From assembly GCA_025698895.1 (NCBI GenBank), contig JAILWO010000001.1:407001-471000 (forward strand): 64,000 bases of DNA, in the 5' to 3' direction. This DNA comes from Rhizobiaceae bacterium (GTDB lineage Bacteria > Pseudomonadota > Alphaproteobacteria > Rhizobiales > Rhizobiaceae). Below are positions 55,057-64,000 of the stretch, one piece after another; the stretch's first letter is position 1, and each line of letters starts with the position of its first letter. The notes under the pieces were generated by a model, which saw only the letters and a program-made list of their open reading frames with translations, searched no databases and was not told where the DNA came from. Made by a program: the position numbers and the translations under genes.

Positions 55057-55680
55057 ATGACGAACCAGTTCGGAAGACCAACCCACCACGCCACGTCAGG
55101 CCCGAGCAGGCTCTGGTATCTGCTTGCCGTCGCCGTGCTCATCGCCGGCATGGCGGGAATGGGGGTCTTCCTGTCCAGCCAGCTTTCGAATCTCGGTGAC
55201 GATTTGATGCAGATCGTCGTGCCGGGCGAAACGGAGCTCGCGCTCGAACCGGGCAGCTATACGATTTACCATGAGAGCCAAAGCACGGTCGACGGTCGTG
55301 TCTACAGCGCCGAGAACATCTCCGGCCTCGGCGTCACGCTGACCTCTGCCACCGGCGAGCCGATAACCCTCACGCCGGCTCCCATCTCCAGCAGGTACAG
55401 TTACGCCGGACGCAGCGGCAGGGCGGCCTTCGCGTTCGAGATCCTCGATCCTGGCGCCTACCTTCTTACCGGGGCATATCGCGAGGGCACGGCAGGCCCG
55501 GAAACGGTGGTTGCCATCGGCAAGGAATTCGGCGCGGGCATTCTGCGCATGGTTCTGGGCGCACTCGCGCTTGCCTTCGCCGGCGTCGGCCTGGCGCTCG
55601 TCATCGGCTGGAGAGTGTTCGTCAAGCGGCGGGCGGCGGCAAACGCAGGCGCCGGACAGGTCGGAAGCCCGGCCGGATAA
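55057..55680 (+). CDS. Predicted membrane-anchored protein with an extracytoplasmic beta domain, unknown function
   Basis: A 207-residue protein with an N-terminal helix (about 23-43), a mainly beta extracytoplasmic region (GETELALEPGSYTIYHESQS onward, to about 155) and a second helix at about 165-190 before a basic tail. The middle part resembles a sortilin/PPC-like or lipoprotein-type beta sandwich, but this is not certain. I chose the ATG at 55057 with GGAG upstream; 55042 is in frame. It is paired with the preceding orphan gene and converges on the pyruvate carboxylase gene. Confidence 0.62.
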   Translation: MTNQFGRPTHHATSGPSRLWYLLAVAVLIAGMAGMGVFLSSQLSNLGDDLMQIVVPGETELALEPGSYTIYHESQSTVDGRVYSAENISGLGVTLTSATGEPITLTPAPISSRYSYAGRSGRAAFAFEILDPGAYLLTGAYREGTAGPETVVAIGKEFGAGILRMVLGALALAFAGVGLALVIGWRVFVKRRAAANAGAGQVGSPAG

Positions 55681-55711
55681 CGGCTTTGCCGGGCGGCGGC
55701 GGAGGCCCCGC

Positions 55712-58700
55712 CTACGCGAACACCACCAGCAGATCCTTGGCGTCGATCTGGTCGCCGGCCTTGACCAGAACCTCGGAGACCTCACCGTCGCGGTCGGCAT
55801 GCAGCGCGGTTTCCATCTTCATCGCCTCGATGGAGAGCAGCACGTCGCCGGACTTCACGGCCTGTCCGGACGAGACCGATACGGTCGATATGACGCCCGG
55901 CATGGGCGCGCCCAGATGCGCCTCGTTGCCGGGTTCGGCCTTGCGGCGCACGGCGCCGGCGGCCGCCCCGTGCAGCCGGTCCGGCACCCTGACGCGGCGC
56001 GGTTGGCCGTTGAGCTCGAAGAACACCGTCACCATACCCTTCTCGTCGGTGTCACCGATCGCCAGGCAGCGGATCACCAGCGTCTTTCCGCGCTCGATAT
56101 CGACGAAGATCTCGTCCTCGGCCTTCATGCCGTAGAAATAGACCGGCGTGGGCAGCACGCTGACGGGACCGTATTCGCCCTGGGCGGCGGCGAAGTCGGA
56201 AAACACCTTCGGATACATCAGCCACGAGGCGAACTCGAACTCGTCAAGCTCACGGTCGATCTTCTCCCGCGCCTCCTTGCGCATCGCGTCGAGGTCCGCC
56301 TCCTCCAACAGCGATCCGGGCCGCACCGTGATCGGCTTTTCGCCCTTCAGCGCCTTCTTCTGCAGCGCCTGCGGCCAGCCTCCCGGCGGCTGGCCGAGAT
56401 CGCCGCGCAGCATGGAAACCACCGAATCGGGAAAGGCGATGTCCCTTTGCGGGTTCTCGACATCGGCCACCGTCAGGTCCTGGCTGACCATCATCAGCGC
56501 CATGTCACCAACCACCTTGGACGACGGCGTTACCTTGACGATGTCGCCGAACATCATGTTGGCGTCGTGATAGGCCCGCGCCACAGCGTGCCAGCGCGTC
56601 TCCAGCCCCAGCGAACGGGCCTGCTCCTTGAGGTTGGTGAACTGGCCGCCCGGCATCTCGTGCAGATAGACTTCCGAGGCGGGCCCTTTGAGGTCGCTCT
56701 CGAAGGCGGCGTACTGGTTGCGCACCGCTTCCCAGTAGAAGGACAGTTTCCTGATCCATTCGGTGTCGAGGCCGGGGTCGCGCTCGGTGCCTTTCAAAGC
56801 CTCGACGATCGAGCCGAGGCAGGGCTGCGAGGTGTTGCCCGACAGCGCGTCCATCGCCGCGTCGACCGCGTCGACACCAGCCTCCACCGCCGCCAGCACC
56901 GTCGCGGCCGAAATGCCGGACGTGTCGTGCGTGTGGAAATGGATCGGCAGGCCGGTCGCCTCGCGCAACGCCTTGAACAGCGCCTTCGCCGCGCCCGGCT
57001 TCAAGAGCCCGGCCATGTCCTTGACGGCGATGATGTGCGCGCCCGCCGCCTCCAGTTCCTTCGCCAGCCCCGTATAATATTTCAGGTCGTATTTGGCCCT
57101 GTCCGGATCGGCGATGTCGCCGGTATAGCAGATCGCCGCCTCGCACAGCCTGTCGGCCTCGATGACGGCATCCATCGCGACCCGCATGTTCTCAACCCAA
57201 TTGAGGCAGTCGAACACGCGGAACAGGTCGACGCCGCCGGCGGCCGCCTGTTTCACGAAATGGCGCACAACATTGTCGGGATAATTGGTGTAGCCAACCC
57301 CGTTCGCGCCTCTCAGCAGCATCTGCAAGAGGATGTTCGGCGCGCCCTTGCGGATCAGGTCAAGCCGCTCCCACGGATCCTCGGTGAGGAAGCGCATGGC
57401 CACGTCGAAGGTCGCCCCGCCCCAGCATTCGAGCGAGAAGAGCTGCGGCAACGCGCGCGCATAGGCACCCGAAACACGAGCGATGTCATATGTGCGCATG
57501 CGCGTCGCGAGCAGCGACTGATGGCCGTCGCGCATGGTCGTGTCGGTCACCAGAACGCGTTTTTCGCCCCGCATCCATTCGGCGAACCTCGCCGGCCCCA
57601 GCGCGTCCAGCCTCTGTTTGGTGCCGTCGGCCACGGGCTTGTCGACATAGGGCACGCGCGGGGCAGCCGCGTCCGCCTTCGGCTCGGGACGGCCGCGCGC
57701 CTCGGGATGGCCGTTCACCGACACGTCGGCCAGATAGTTCAACAGCTTGGTCGCGCGGTCCTGCCGCTTCACCGCCGTGAAGAGTTCCGGCGTGGTGTCG
57801 ATGAAGCGGGTCGTGTAGGAATTGTCGCGGAACTTCGCGTGGTTGATGATCGCCTCGAGGAAGGTGAGATTGGTCGCCACCCCCCTGATGCGGAACTCCC
57901 TCAGCGCACGGTCCATGCGGGCGACCGCCTCGTCGGCCGTCGGCGCCCATGCGGTGACTTTCTCCAGCAGCGGATCGTAGAAGCGCGTGATCACCGCGCC
58001 CGAATAGGCCGTGCCGCCGTCGAGCCGGATGCCGAACCCCGTCGCGCCGCGATAGGCGGTGATGCGGCCATAGTCGGGAATGAAGTTCTGTTCCGGGTCC
58101 TCGGTCGTGATCCGGCATTGCATGGCATGGCCATTGAGCTTGATGTCGGCCTGCTTCGGCACGCCGGATTCGGGCGTGCCGATCGCCGCGCCCTCCAGGA
58201 TATGGATCTGCGCCTTGACGATGTCGACGCCCGTTACCTCCTCGGTCACGGTGTGCTCAACCTGGATGCGCGGATTGACCTCGATGAAATAGAACTTGCC
58301 CGTGTCGGCATCCTGCAGGAACTCGACCGTGCCGGCGCCGACATAGTTCGTGGCGTCCGCGATCTTCAGCGCATGGGCGCACAATTCCTCGCGCTGGGCG
58401 GCATCGAGATAGGGCGCTGGCGCGCGCTCGACGACCTTCTGGTTGCGCCGCTGGATCGAGCAATCGCGTTCGTAGAGATGCACGGTGTTGCCGTGCGTGT
58501 CGCCAAGCACCTGCACCTCGACATGCCGCGCGCGCTCGACAAGCTTCTCGAGATAGACCTCGTCCTTGCCGAAGGCGGCCTTGGCCTCGCGTCTGGCCTC
58601 CGTCACCTCGCGCGCCAGGTCCTTTGCCTTGCGGATGGCGCGCATGCCGCGCCCGCCGCCGCCCCAGGACGCCTTGAGCATGACCGGATAGCCGATCTCG

Positions 58701-59170
58701 CCGGCCAGCCTGGCAACCACCTCCATGTCGTCCGGCAGGGGATCGGTTGCCGGCACGACCGGCACGTCCACCTCCACGGCTAGGTTGCGCGCGGCCACCT
58801 TGTTGCCCAGCCGGCGCATCGTATCCGGCTTCGGCCCTAAGAAGGTGATGCCGTTCGCCGCGCAGGCCTCGGCGAACTCGGGACTTTCGGACAGGAGTCC
58901 GTAGCCGGGATGGATCGCGTCGGCGCCCGACAGCTTCGCCACGCGGATCACTTCGTCGATCGACAGATAGCTCTCGATCGGGCCGAGATCCTTGTCCAGA
59001 TGCGGACCGCGCCCGATCTGGTAGCTCTCGTCCGCCTTGAAGCGGTGCAGGGCGTATTTGTCCTCCTCGGCCCAGATCGCCACCGTCTTGATGCCGAGTT
59101 CATTGGCGGCGCGAAAGACGCGGATCGCGATCTCGGAGCGATTGGCGACAAGGATCTTGGAGATTTTCAT
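55712..59170 (-). CDS. pyc: Pyruvate carboxylase
   Basis: A 1152-residue biotin enzyme that makes oxaloacetate from pyruvate, bicarbonate and ATP for anaplerosis. In order: biotin carboxylase with ATP-grasp (HPGYGLLSESPEFA, then the Gly-rich SWGGGGRGMR, to about 450), the carboxyltransferase barrel (TDTTMRDGHQSLLATRMRT from about 545, with metal ligands in HFHTHDTSG), the PC tetramerisation region and a C-terminal biotin carrier with EAMKME (K1118). Single-chain length is normal. It is a lone gene here; the next gene on the strand is the liv solute-binding protein. Confidence 0.98.
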   Translation of the reverse strand: MKISKILVANRSEIAIRVFRAANELGIKTVAIWAEEDKYALHRFKADESYQIGRGPHLDKDLGPIESYLSIDEVIRVAKLSGADAIHPGYGLLSESPEFAEACAANGITFLGPKPDTMRRLGNKVAARNLAVEVDVPVVPATDPLPDDMEVVARLAGEIGYPVMLKASWGGGGRGMRAIRKAKDLAREVTEARREAKAAFGKDEVYLEKLVERARHVEVQVLGDTHGNTVHLYERDCSIQRRNQKVVERAPAPYLDAAQREELCAHALKIADATNYVGAGTVEFLQDADTGKFYFIEVNPRIQVEHTVTEEVTGVDIVKAQIHILEGAAIGTPESGVPKQADIKLNGHAMQCRITTEDPEQNFIPDYGRITAYRGATGFGIRLDGGTAYSGAVITRFYDPLLEKVTAWAPTADEAVARMDRALREFRIRGVATNLTFLEAIINHAKFRDNSYTTRFIDTTPELFTAVKRQDRATKLLNYLADVSVNGHPEARGRPEPKADAAAPRVPYVDKPVADGTKQRLDALGPARFAEWMRGEKRVLVTDTTMRDGHQSLLATRMRTYDIARVSGAYARALPQLFSLECWGGATFDVAMRFLTEDPWERLDLIRKGAPNILLQMLLRGANGVGYTNYPDNVVRHFVKQAAAGGVDLFRVFDCLNWVENMRVAMDAVIEADRLCEAAICYTGDIADPDRAKYDLKYYTGLAKELEAAGAHIIAVKDMAGLLKPGAAKALFKALREATGLPIHFHTHDTSGISAATVLAAVEAGVDAVDAAMDALSGNTSQPCLGSIVEALKGTERDPGLDTEWIRKLSFYWEAVRNQYAAFESDLKGPASEVYLHEMPGGQFTNLKEQARSLGLETRWHAVARAYHDANMMFGDIVKVTPSSKVVGDMALMMVSQDLTVADVENPQRDIAFPDSVVSMLRGDLGQPPGGWPQALQKKALKGEKPITVRPGSLLEEADLDAMRKEAREKIDRELDEFEFASWLMYPKVFSDFAAAQGEYGPVSVLPTPVYFYGMKAEDEIFVDIERGKTLVIRCLAIGDTDEKGMVTVFFELNGQPRRVRVPDRLHGAAAGAVRRKAEPGNEAHLGAPMPGVISTVSVSSGQAVKSGDVLLSIEAMKMETALHADRDGEVSEVLVKAGDQIDAKDLLVVFA

Positions 59171-59268
59171 GGATCGTCCCGGCGATTGCGCAGCGTCAGG
59201 TCGGTAGCTTTAGCCGGAAAATGTTGCACTGCAAACCGACGCCGGAAGCCACTGGCCGGGTCACAACG

Positions 59269-59298
59269 AAAAAACGCCCGGCGGTTTCCCGCCGGGCG
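59269..59298 (-). terminator. Rho-independent terminator of the liv operon
   Basis: On the minus strand, CGCCCGGCGG, loop GAAA, CCGCCGGGCG is followed by TTTTTT. The 10-bp perfect stem and tetraloop directly follow the binding-protein gene's stop. It insulates the liv operon from the pyruvate carboxylase gene. Confidence 0.93.
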
Positions 59299-59333
59299 CT
59301 CGGATCGGCCGGTCGGCCGACCGTTTCGATATG

Positions 59334-60443
59334 TCAGTTCGCGGCCTGGTCGATATAGTCGTACTCGCCGTCCTTCCACTCGTAGAAGACGTAGCCAGGC
59401 AGCGTGACGTCGCCCTTGTCGTCGAATTCGAGCGTGCCAAGTACGGTCTCGAAGGTGCCGTCATTGAGCGCGGCAACCACGTCGTCGAACTCGGTGCCAC
59501 CGGCCGTCTTCACGGCTTCGGCCCAGGCCTGGATAGCCGCATAGGTGTAGAGCACATAGCCTTCCGGCTCGATGCCCGCGGCGCGGAACCTCTCGACGAG
59601 CGGAGCCGCGTCCGGGTTCTTGCGCGGATCGGGCGAGAAGGTCATCAGCGTGCCTTCGCCGGCCTCGCCGGTGATTGCCCAGTACTCGTCGGTGACCAGC
59701 GCGTCGCCGGAGACCAGCACCGTGTCCATGCCCTGCTCGCGCATCTGGCGCACCATCAGGCCGGCCTCGGTGTGATAGCCGCCGACATAGAGCACGTCGA
59801 TGCCCTCGTCCTTGAGCTTGGTGACCAGCGCGGTGTAGTCCTTTTCACCGGCCGTATAGGCTTCGTAAAGCGCCGGCTTGCCGCCGGCCGCCTCGTAGGC
59901 GGCCATCGTCGCGTCGGCCAGCCCCTTGCCATAGGCGGTCTTGTCGTGGACGAACGCAACCTTCGCGTCGGGGAAGTTCTCCACCAGATAGTTGCCCGCC
60001 ACGTCACCCTGCTGGTCATCGCGGCCGCAGACGCGGAACACGCCTTCGCCGGGGCGCTCCTCGGTGAAGGCGGGGTTGGTCGAGGCGGGCGAGATCTGCA
60101 CGATGCCCTCATCCGCATAGACCGCCGAGGCGGGGATCGACGAACCCGAGCAGAAATGCCCGGCAACGAAGACCACGCCGGAACCGGCGAACTGGTTGGC
60201 GACCGCGACCGCCTGCTTCGGATCGCAGGCATCGTCGCCGATCTCGAGCTTCAACATCTCGCCGTTGACGCCGCCGGCTTCGTTGATGTCCTTGACCGCC
60301 ATTTCGGCGCCTGCCTTCATCTGTTCGCCGAAGGAGGCGTACTGTCCGGTCATCGGGCCGGCGGTTGCGATGACGATATCGGCGTAGGCCGCCGACGACA
60401 TGGCGAAGGTCAGCGCGACGCCAGCCAAGAGTGCCTTTTTCAT
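59334..60443 (-). CDS. Branched-chain amino acid ABC transporter substrate-binding protein
   Basis: A 369-residue periplasmic LivK/LivJ-type receptor. A signal peptide covers residues 1-21 (AYA before DIV). The Leu/Ile/Val-binding fold shows GPMTGQYASFGEQMKAGAEM, GHFCSGSSIPASAVYADEGI and DEYWAITGEAG. One disulfide (in DACD and HFC) is likely. The ATG at 60443 has GGGAGC upstream; an in-frame start 12 bases earlier is less likely. It ends the operon reading leftward, 143 bases after the DUF6867 gene. Confidence 0.95.
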   Translation of the reverse strand: MKKALLAGVALTFAMSSAAYADIVIATAGPMTGQYASFGEQMKAGAEMAVKDINEAGGVNGEMLKLEIGDDACDPKQAVAVANQFAGSGVVFVAGHFCSGSSIPASAVYADEGIVQISPASTNPAFTEERPGEGVFRVCGRDDQQGDVAGNYLVENFPDAKVAFVHDKTAYGKGLADATMAAYEAAGGKPALYEAYTAGEKDYTALVTKLKDEGIDVLYVGGYHTEAGLMVRQMREQGMDTVLVSGDALVTDEYWAITGEAGEGTLMTFSPDPRKNPDAAPLVERFRAAGIEPEGYVLYTYAAIQAWAEAVKTAGGTEFDDVVAALNDGTFETVLGTLEFDDKGDVTLPGYVFYEWKDGEYDYIDQAAN

Positions 60444-60586
60444 GATTGCTCCCATAAACACCTGAATGTTCCCCCGCGGTCCGGACAGGTGTCGTTTCTC
60501 CGGTGTCCGCAGACGGGGCCGCGACCCCGATTGACCGGCATGAAAGCCCAAATCAGCGATGAAATAAAGGCTTTCGGCCGAACTTG

Positions 60587-60955
60587 TTATGTGACTTCCC
60601 CTCGGTCCTTGCGTGCCCAGCCCAAGGGGCCAACCCGGCGATAGAGGAACCCGTAGCGCGTTCCCATTTGGTCGGCGCGGTAATAGCGCATTCCCAGGAA
60701 GGCGATCGCCATCAGCACGATGAGATCGACCACGAAATACCACGGGGTCAGCAGGGTGCCCTGGAAGAGCGCGAAGTGGATGAAGCGCGTCGCCCCGGTC
60801 AGGAGCACCACGTAGAACGCCAGCTTCCATTCCGGCTGCCATGTCCGGGCCAGCGCGCGCCCCGTCAGCCACGCGCCGCCGCCGCCCAGCGCCACCGTCA
60901 CGAACAGGAACTCCCAAAGGGAGACTTCCCACAGAAGGGCGTTCTGGTTCTCCAT
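60587..60955 (-). CDS. DUF6867-family small membrane protein in the liv operon
   Basis: A 122-residue protein with three hydrophobic helices (about 16-33, 45-62 and 70-86) and a basic C-terminus with RYYRADQMGTRYGFLYRRVG. It lies 9 bases after livF and before the binding protein gene, a position conserved for this family in alphaproteobacterial liv operons. Its role, perhaps in transporter assembly or regulation, is not established. Confidence 0.8.
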   Translation of the reverse strand: MENQNALLWEVSLWEFLFVTVALGGGGAWLTGRALARTWQPEWKLAFYVVLLTGATRFIHFALFQGTLLTPWYFVVDLIVLMAIAFLGMRYYRADQMGTRYGFLYRRVGPLGWARKDRGEVT

Positions 60956-60964
60956 GGTCCGTCC

Positions 60965-61689
<725 letters not shown>

Positions 61690-61693
<4 letters not shown>

Positions 61694-62709
61694 TGCTTGC
61701 CCCCCTCGCCGCCGCCGCGCTGGATCTTCCTGGCCACCTCTTCCTTCGACCCCACGGCCTCGGCCACCACTTCGAGCACTTCCGCCTGCTCCAGCACTTC
61801 CTCGTCCTCGACGCCGAGATAGGCCGCGATGACCTTCGGGTCCGTCTTGACCTGATCGGCGTCGCCGTCGGCGATCTTCTCGCCATAGTCCAGCACGATG
61901 ATGTGGTCGGAGATTTCCATCACCACGCCCATGTCGTGCTCGATCAGCAGGATCGAGGTGCCGTGTTCGTTGCGGATAAATTGCAGCAACTCATTGAGTT
62001 CGGCAGACTCGCGCGGATTGAGACCCGCCGCCGGTTCGTCCAGGCAGAGCAGATGCGGCCCCGTGCACATGGCGCGCGCGATTTCCAGGCGCCGCTGGGC
62101 GCCATAGGGCAGGTCGCCGGCAGGATCGTCCGCGCGGTCGATCAGGCCGGTCCGCTCCATCCAGTAAACCGCGCGGTCAACCGCTTCCCCCCTCGCCTTG
62201 CGGTAACCGGGCAGCATCAGCACGCCGCCGATCGTGTAGCCGGACGCGACCATCAGCTTGTTGTGCTGGGCCACCAGGAGGTTTTCCAGAACGGTCATGC
62301 CCGAAAACAGCCTGATGTTCTGGAAGGTGCGCGCCACCCTGGCGCGGTGCGAGATGGTGAAGTCGGCCATTCGCTCCAGCAGGAACACCGCGCCGTCGCC
62401 ATCGGACTTGTGCTGCGCGCTGGAGGCGGTCAGTTCCTCCACGAGGTCGTTCTTGCGGCCGGCGCCGTGGCGCATGACGATGCGGCCCTCGGTCGGCTTG
62501 TAGAAGCCGGTCACGCAGTTGAAGACGGTGGTTTTGCCGGCTCCGTTAGGGCCGATCAGGGCGGTGATGTCGCCGCGGCCGACGTCGAAGGAGAGGTCGT
62601 TGACCGCCACGAGACCGCCGAACCGCATGGTCAGCCGCTCGACCGACAGCACCGGATCGTTTTCCCATCGCCGGTGCGCGCCGGACTCAACGGAAGTCGT
62701 CTGAGCCAT
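61690..62709 (-). CDS. livG: Branched-chain amino acid ABC transporter ATP-binding protein LivG
   Basis: A 339-residue ABC ATPase. Walker A (GPNGAGKTT), the LivG-type RTFQNIRLFSGMTVLEN motif and Walker B (LLCLDEPAAGLNPRES) are present. An insertion of about 30 residues after RHGAGRKND and an acidic C-terminal tail of about 60 residues make it longer than the E. coli protein, as in other Hyphomicrobiales. I chose the ATG at 62709, two bases after livM; the longer ORF would run into livM. Confidence 0.95.
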
Positions 62710-62711
62710 CG

Positions 62712-64000
62712 TCAGTGCCCCTCGCCCTGGGAAACCATGTCGGCGCCGATCTTCTTCCTGTGTTTCAGCACGACGGACGGCTCGCGCGTCGAGATCAGAC
62801 CACGCGGCTTCCACACCATGATGGCGACCATGGCCATGCCGAAGAACAACATGCGGAAGCGGACCGGATCGAAACCCTCGCCGAATATCTGTTGCAGAAA
62901 GCCCAGATTGCGAAGCAGCTCGATACCACCGATCATCACGATCGAGGCGATCACGACGCCGAACTGCGATCCCAGGCCGCCAAGCACCACGATGGCCAGG
63001 ATGATCGCCGATTCCAGGAAGGTGAAGCTCTCGGGCGAGATGAAACCCTGCCTGGTGGCGAAGAAGGAGCCGGCGAAGCCGCCGAACATCGCGCCGATCG
63101 CGAACGCGGTCAGCTTGGTGTTGGTGGTGTTGATGCCCAGCGAACGGCAGGCGATCTCGTCCTCGCGCATCGCCTCCCAGGCGCGTCCGACCGGCAGGCG
63201 TCTCAGCCGCACCGTCACGAGATGCGTGACGATCGCCAGCACGAAGATGATGTAGTAGATGAAGATGAAGCGGTGGATGGTCGAATATTCGAGCCCGAAG
63301 AAGGCGGCGAAACCGTCATCTCCGCGCGCGAACTCCAGTCCGAAGAGGGTTGGCTTGGGAATGCGCGATATGCCATCCGGCCCGCCCGTGAATTGGTACC
63401 AGTTCAGCAGCACGACGCGGATGATCTCGCCGAAGGCCAGCGTCACGATCGCCAGATAGTCGCCGCGCAGCCTCAGCACGGGAAAACCGAGGATCACGCC
63501 CCAGATGGCCGCAAGCAGCCCGGCCAGCGGCAGTGCGACCCAGAAGCCTATGAATTCGAAATGGGTCGACAGCAGCGCGAAGGAATAGGCGCCCACCGCG
63601 TAGAAGGCGACATAGCCGAGATCGAGCAGGCCGGCGAGCCCGACCACGATGTTCAGCCCCCAACCGAGCATCACGTAGGTCAGGATCAGGATCGACAGGT
63701 CGATCAACTGCCTTTGCTGTCCGGGAAGCAACCACATTATCAGGAACGGTAACACCACCGCGACCGCGAACATCACCCAGCCCGCGATCGTCATGAAATC
63801 GAGACCCTCGGAGACGACCGTGGTCTTGGCCGTGGTCTTGACGGCAGCGCGCCCCCCTCCGCGCTTGTCGAACCAGAACAGGTTGAGTGCCAGCCGTCCG
63901 GCGAACACAATGGCGATCGCGGAGAACCAGAGCCCCCAGCGTGTGGTGATCGCCAGCCCGCCGGGTGCGATATCGGTCCTCAGCGCCAGAAAGAAGAAGC
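62712..64000 (-). CDS. livM: Branched-chain amino acid ABC transporter permease LivM (partial, 5' end outside window)
   Basis: At least 429 codons are open, and the frame continues through the right edge with no stop. The core permease (about the C-terminal 300 residues) has the LivM pattern: [38 protein letters not shown], the EAA-like [16 protein letters not shown] and GGLGSQFGV. The visible N-terminal part ([20 protein letters not shown]) contains an extra membrane helix before the core, typical of long rhizobial LivM. livH is expected just outside the window. Confidence 0.93.
   Translation of the reverse strand, partial: FFFLALRTDIAPGGLAITTRWGLWFSAIAIVFAGRLALNLFWFDKRGGGRAAVKTTAKTTVVSEGLDFMTIAGWVMFAVAVVLPFLIMWLLPGQQRQLIDLSILILTYVMLGWGLNIVVGLAGLLDLGYVAFYAVGAYSFALLSTHFEFIGFWVALPLAGLLAAIWGVILGFPVLRLRGDYLAIVTLAFGEIIRVVLLNWYQFTGGPDGISRIPKPTLFGLEFARGDDGFAAFFGLEYSTIHRFIFIYYIIFVLAIVTHLVTVRLRRLPVGRAWEAMREDEIACRSLGINTTNTKLTAFAIGAMFGGFAGSFFATRQGFISPESFTFLESAIILAIVVLGGLGSQFGVVIASIVMIGGIELLRNLGFLQQIFGEGFDPVRFRMLFFGMAMVAIMVWKPRGLISTREPSVVLKHRKKIGADMVSQGEGH

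Noticed and set aside
55511-58783. 1090-codon ORF on the plus strand over pyruvate carboxylase
   Set aside because: Antisense shadow of the biotin enzyme gene; composition rich in Arg, Val, His and Gly with no domain.

Overview
The window is GC-rich DNA from an alphaproteobacterium, most likely of the order Hyphomicrobiales (Rhizobiales). The basis is the combination of a pstSCAB locus with a Pho box, ruvCAB near ybgC-tolQRAB-pal-cpoB-tilS-ftsH, minCDE, a single-chain pyruvate carboxylase, a liv operon that contains a DUF6867 gene, TTAA-N7-TTAA (CtrA-type) sites and GGAAC-type (EcfG) promoters. I cannot name the genus from sequence alone.

Layout. 1-4406: pstB (cut by the left edge), pstA, pstC and pstS on the minus strand, under a Pho box. 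4565-8608: ruvC, a VapBC-type toxin-antitoxin pair, ruvA, ruvB and a CobW-family GTPase on the plus strand. The toxin pair sits between ruvC and ruvA, with an overlap into ruvA. 8609-11304: an acetyltransferase-like protein and a Wzx-like flippase. 11519-12314: a small secreted protein behind a candidate general-stress promoter, and a 58-residue DUF3606-like gene.

12473-23530: an integrated genomic island of about 11 kb inserted in tRNA-Arg(CCT), bounded by perfect 49-bp direct repeats. It carries a tyrosine integrase, an AlpA-like regulator, small island genes, a solitary DNA methyltransferase behind a CtrA-like box, a winged-helix-like protein, an AT-richer exported ClpP/SppA-fold protein, an HGG-motif protein, an NTF2-like protein, a 1302-residue Type IIG restriction-modification enzyme and an IS3 remnant. 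A perfect G-quadruplex motif lies just inside the right end.

23616-36807: an M20 amidohydrolase, a D,D-carboxypeptidase, a secreted GH5 glycosidase, then ybgC-tolQRAB-pal-cpoB-tilS-ftsH, an envelope-integrity cluster. 36914-44888: an ArsR regulator; a 4-hydroxybutyryl-CoA-dehydratase/HpaB-family protein overlapping a DsbA-fold isomerase; a patatin; a TetR regulator divergent from a three-gene operon for an isoquinoline-1-oxidoreductase-type molybdenum hydroxylase and its dihaem cytochrome. 44921-48386: minCDE, divergent from a secreted caspase-like protein across a CtrA box. 48386-53226: an RND efflux pair behind an unusual leader (a 12-codon ORF containing a 22-bp palindrome, plus stable hairpins) and a DUF3309 gene. 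53268-64000: an MFS transporter, two orphan membrane proteins, pyruvate carboxylase, and a branched-chain amino acid ABC operon whose livM runs off the right edge.

The best candidates for something undescribed are the island module at 15628-17542, the RND leader at 48386-48632, and the AbfD-like protein that appears to have lost Fe-S ligands. All functional statements come from reading motifs. No database search was run.
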